64,000 nt of DNA from Bacteroidaceae bacterium (GTDB lineage: Bacteria > Bacteroidota > Bacteroidia > Bacteroidales > Bacteroidaceae): NCBI GenBank assembly GCA_902362375.1, contig CABIVS010000006.1, forward strand, positions 248,001-312,000, read 5' to 3'. This document shows positions 62,299 to 64,000 of the stretch, one piece after another. Numbering within the stretch: position 1 is the first letter of the stretch; every line of letters begins with the position of its first letter. The translations under genes were made by a program, and so were the position numbers. Below the pieces are notes generated by a model. The model worked only from the letters and a program-made list of their open reading frames with translations. It was not told the origin of the DNA and searched no databases.

Positions 62299-63942
62299 AT
62301 GAAAAATATAAGATTTACAATAGTGATACTGTGTACTTTGGTTGGTAGTACTATCGTAAGTGCACAGAGCTTATACGATGCAGCCCGGTTTATGGGGAAT
62401 GATTTGAATGGAACTGCACGATTTGTCGGCATGGGAGGGGCCATGGGAGCACTAGGCGGTGACATATCAACTATGGGGACCAATCCGGCAGGTATCGGAA
62501 TATACAGAAGTAGTGACGTAATGACTTCATTTGGTTTCAGTAATATTGGAATGAAGTCTACTATGAACGGCAGCAAAAATGAACAAGATAAGTTGTTTGG
62601 TTCATTTGATAATATCGGTTTTGTTATATCAAGCCGTATCGGAAATGAGACACCTTTGCGGTTTGTGAACTTTGGTTTTAATTATCGTAAGGTAAAGTCC
62701 TTTGATAAAAATATGGTAATGAATGGACTGATAGAAGATTCGGAAGGACCATTGTCACAAAGTGACTTTTTTGCTACTTTATCCCATGGGCTTACTGAAA
62801 GATATTTGAGCTCTAATGCCGCTTTTACTGATGGAGGTATCGATGCTGCACCGTGGTTAGGCGCTATGGCTCTTCGGACTAGAGTGATTGGAGCAGTGGG
62901 CGATAATGGTGAAAATAATGATCAATATGCCAGCAATGTAGGCTATATGGTGGGTGAGGGAGGTGAACCTATTTATTTGCCGGTGCAGGGAGCCTATACA
63001 TCTAAAGAAAGAGGTGGGTTACATTCCTATGACTTTAATGTTGCGCTAAACTTTTATGATCGCATTTATTTGGGTGCTACGATAGGAGCTTATAGTGTAG
63101 ATTATTCAAGAAATTCTATTTATAGGGAAAGTTATGAGGGAGATGTTTCAACTTATTCTTTAGAGAATTGGTTTGATACAAGTGGAACGGGAGTTGATTT
63201 TAAGTTAGGAGTGATTGTACGTCCATTTGAATCCTCTTCATTCCGTATCGGTGCTGCAATACACACACCTACATGGTTTAATTTGGAAGACCGAACTTCC
63301 GCCATCATGACTTCTGATATTGATATGAATAGTAACGGAATCATTGAAAAGGATGAATTGTTTGAATATGATACGATGGAATTCCCTGGTGAATCAAAAA
63401 CTAAATATCAATTAGTAACTCCTTGGAAATATAATTTAAGCTTGGGGTATACCATTGGTCGTTCTGTAGCATTAGGAGCAGAATATGAATATAGTGATTA
63501 TTCTTCAGCCAAACTGAAATATGATGATGGTCTGAAAATGGAGAATGAAACATCTCAAATAAAAACGGGATTGAAAGGAGTACATACATTACGCGTTGGT
63601 GCTGAAATTAAATTTGCACCTGAATTCTCTTTCCGTTTAGGATATAATTATGTGACAGCAGCAATGTATGACGATACATTTAAGAGAATTGCACTTAACA
63701 GTATCAGTACAAGTACAGAATTCTCTAACTTGAAAGCAACCAATAATTATACAGTAGGACTGGGATATAAAGGAGCTGTTTTCTATGCTGACTTAGCTTA
63801 TCAGTTCCATACTTATAAGGAGGACTTTTATCCTTTCTATAATGAAACAGGAGAAAACTTTGAAACAATCATTGTGCCAAATGCAACTAAGGTTACCAAT
63901 AAACGTAGTCAAGTACTATTAACCGTAGGTATGCGCTTCTAA
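62299..63942 (+). CDS. Outer membrane transport protein (OmpP1/FadL/TodX-like)
   Basis: A 547-aa outer membrane barrel protein. A signal peptide (residues 1-22, ending IVSAQ) is followed by DAARFMGNDLNGTARFVGMG and GGDISTMGTNPAGIG, the N-terminal hatch motifs of the FadL family (NPAG). The rest alternates Tyr/Phe-rich beta strands and turns and ends in VLLTVGMRF with a C-terminal Phe, the barrel-assembly signal. FadL proteins take up hydrophobic compounds. In Bacteroides these are sometimes called hemin receptors without proof. It is complete within the window. Confidence 0.88.
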   Translation: MKNIRFTIVILCTLVGSTIVSAQSLYDAARFMGNDLNGTARFVGMGGAMGALGGDISTMGTNPAGIGIYRSSDVMTSFGFSNIGMKSTMNGSKNEQDKLFGSFDNIGFVISSRIGNETPLRFVNFGFNYRKVKSFDKNMVMNGLIEDSEGPLSQSDFFATLSHGLTERYLSSNAAFTDGGIDAAPWLGAMALRTRVIGAVGDNGENNDQYASNVGYMVGEGGEPIYLPVQGAYTSKERGGLHSYDFNVALNFYDRIYLGATIGAYSVDYSRNSIYRESYEGDVSTYSLENWFDTSGTGVDFKLGVIVRPFESSSFRIGAAIHTPTWFNLEDRTSAIMTSDIDMNSNGIIEKDELFEYDTMEFPGESKTKYQLVTPWKYNLSLGYTIGRSVALGAEYEYSDYSSAKLKYDDGLKMENETSQIKTGLKGVHTLRVGAEIKFAPEFSFRLGYNYVTAAMYDDTFKRIALNSISTSTEFSNLKATNNYTVGLGYKGAVFYADLAYQFHTYKEDFYPFYNETGENFETIIVPNATKVTNKRSQVLLTVGMRF

Positions 63943-64000
63943 TCTAATAAAGAGACAGTTTTCAATTTCAATAATAACTTTTGTGTGTAAAAAATCCCTG

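Noticed and set aside
61385..62348. Alternative-frame ORFs of 127-142 aa in the low-complexity gene
   Set aside because: They are products of the repetitive Gly/Trp/Ser/Arg codons; the + frame with signal peptide and a following porin is the real one.

Overview
The window looks like chromosomal DNA of a gut Bacteroides, probably close to B. thetaiotaomicron or B. ovatus; the species cannot be settled from sequence alone. The support is: promoters of the Bacteroides TTTG-N19-TAnnTTTG type (clearest at 4834-4864 and 17507-17537); many short lipoprotein signal peptides; an anaerobic sulfatase maturase of the ChuR type; tandem S46 dipeptidyl-peptidases; a PPi-dependent phosphofructokinase; fused E1 alpha/beta 2-oxo acid dehydrogenase; and low GC. 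No rRNA, tRNA, CRISPR array, integrase or transposase gene was seen. The region reads as core and near-core genome with little sign of recent gene transfer.

Layout. 1-4720: an exported operon on the + strand (end of a leucine-rich-repeat protein, subtilisin-like lipoprotein, DUF1573 protein, lipocalin-like lipoprotein). 4834-7548: oxidative stress and redox genes (PerR-like regulator with reverse rubrerythrin, exported nitroreductase-like protein, one exported and one cytosolic thioredoxin). 7718-14707: glycosyltransferase with a HicB-like small protein, the DPP11/DPP7 peptidase pair, and the anaerobic sulfatase maturase. 14865-18038: a DUF4369 lipoprotein, a membrane-spanning TPR/HTH regulator and a small unknown protein. 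18138-27490: acyltransferase, SbcDC nuclease, ECF sigma factor with a membrane partner, a free-standing MetH reactivation domain, dihydroorotase and a Dpm1-like glycosyltransferase. 27804-36989: Mfd, YgiQ-type radical SAM protein, two small proteins and a large exported amidase-like protein. 37213-41068: a NagB-like/PIG-L fusion, a nitrilase-family amidase, a second PlsC-like acyltransferase and a small conserved protein. 41069-42235: an unusual gene-poor stretch. 42236-50468: patatin-barrel protein and a complete RND efflux operon. 50675-59554: PPi-PFK, GH25 lysozyme, and a 2-oxo acid dehydrogenase operon with its own lipoate ligase and a flavodoxin. 59731-63942: PrmA, a strange Trp/Gly then Ser/Arg-rich secreted protein, and a FadL-like outer membrane protein.

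The observations most worth a second look are: (1) the NagB-like domain fused to a PIG-L deacetylase in which three of the four classical deaminase catalytic residues are replaced; (2) the stand-alone methionine-synthase reactivation domain; (3) a palindrome that overlaps the perR-rbr promoter; (4) a set of long internally repetitive inverted repeats at gene boundaries, one a 29-bp perfect hairpin in a probable 5' leader, plus a REP-like GTGACGSTATCC family at two convergent gene ends; and (5) the secreted low-complexity protein paired with a FadL-like porin. I did not find a clear-cut new defence or mobile system.
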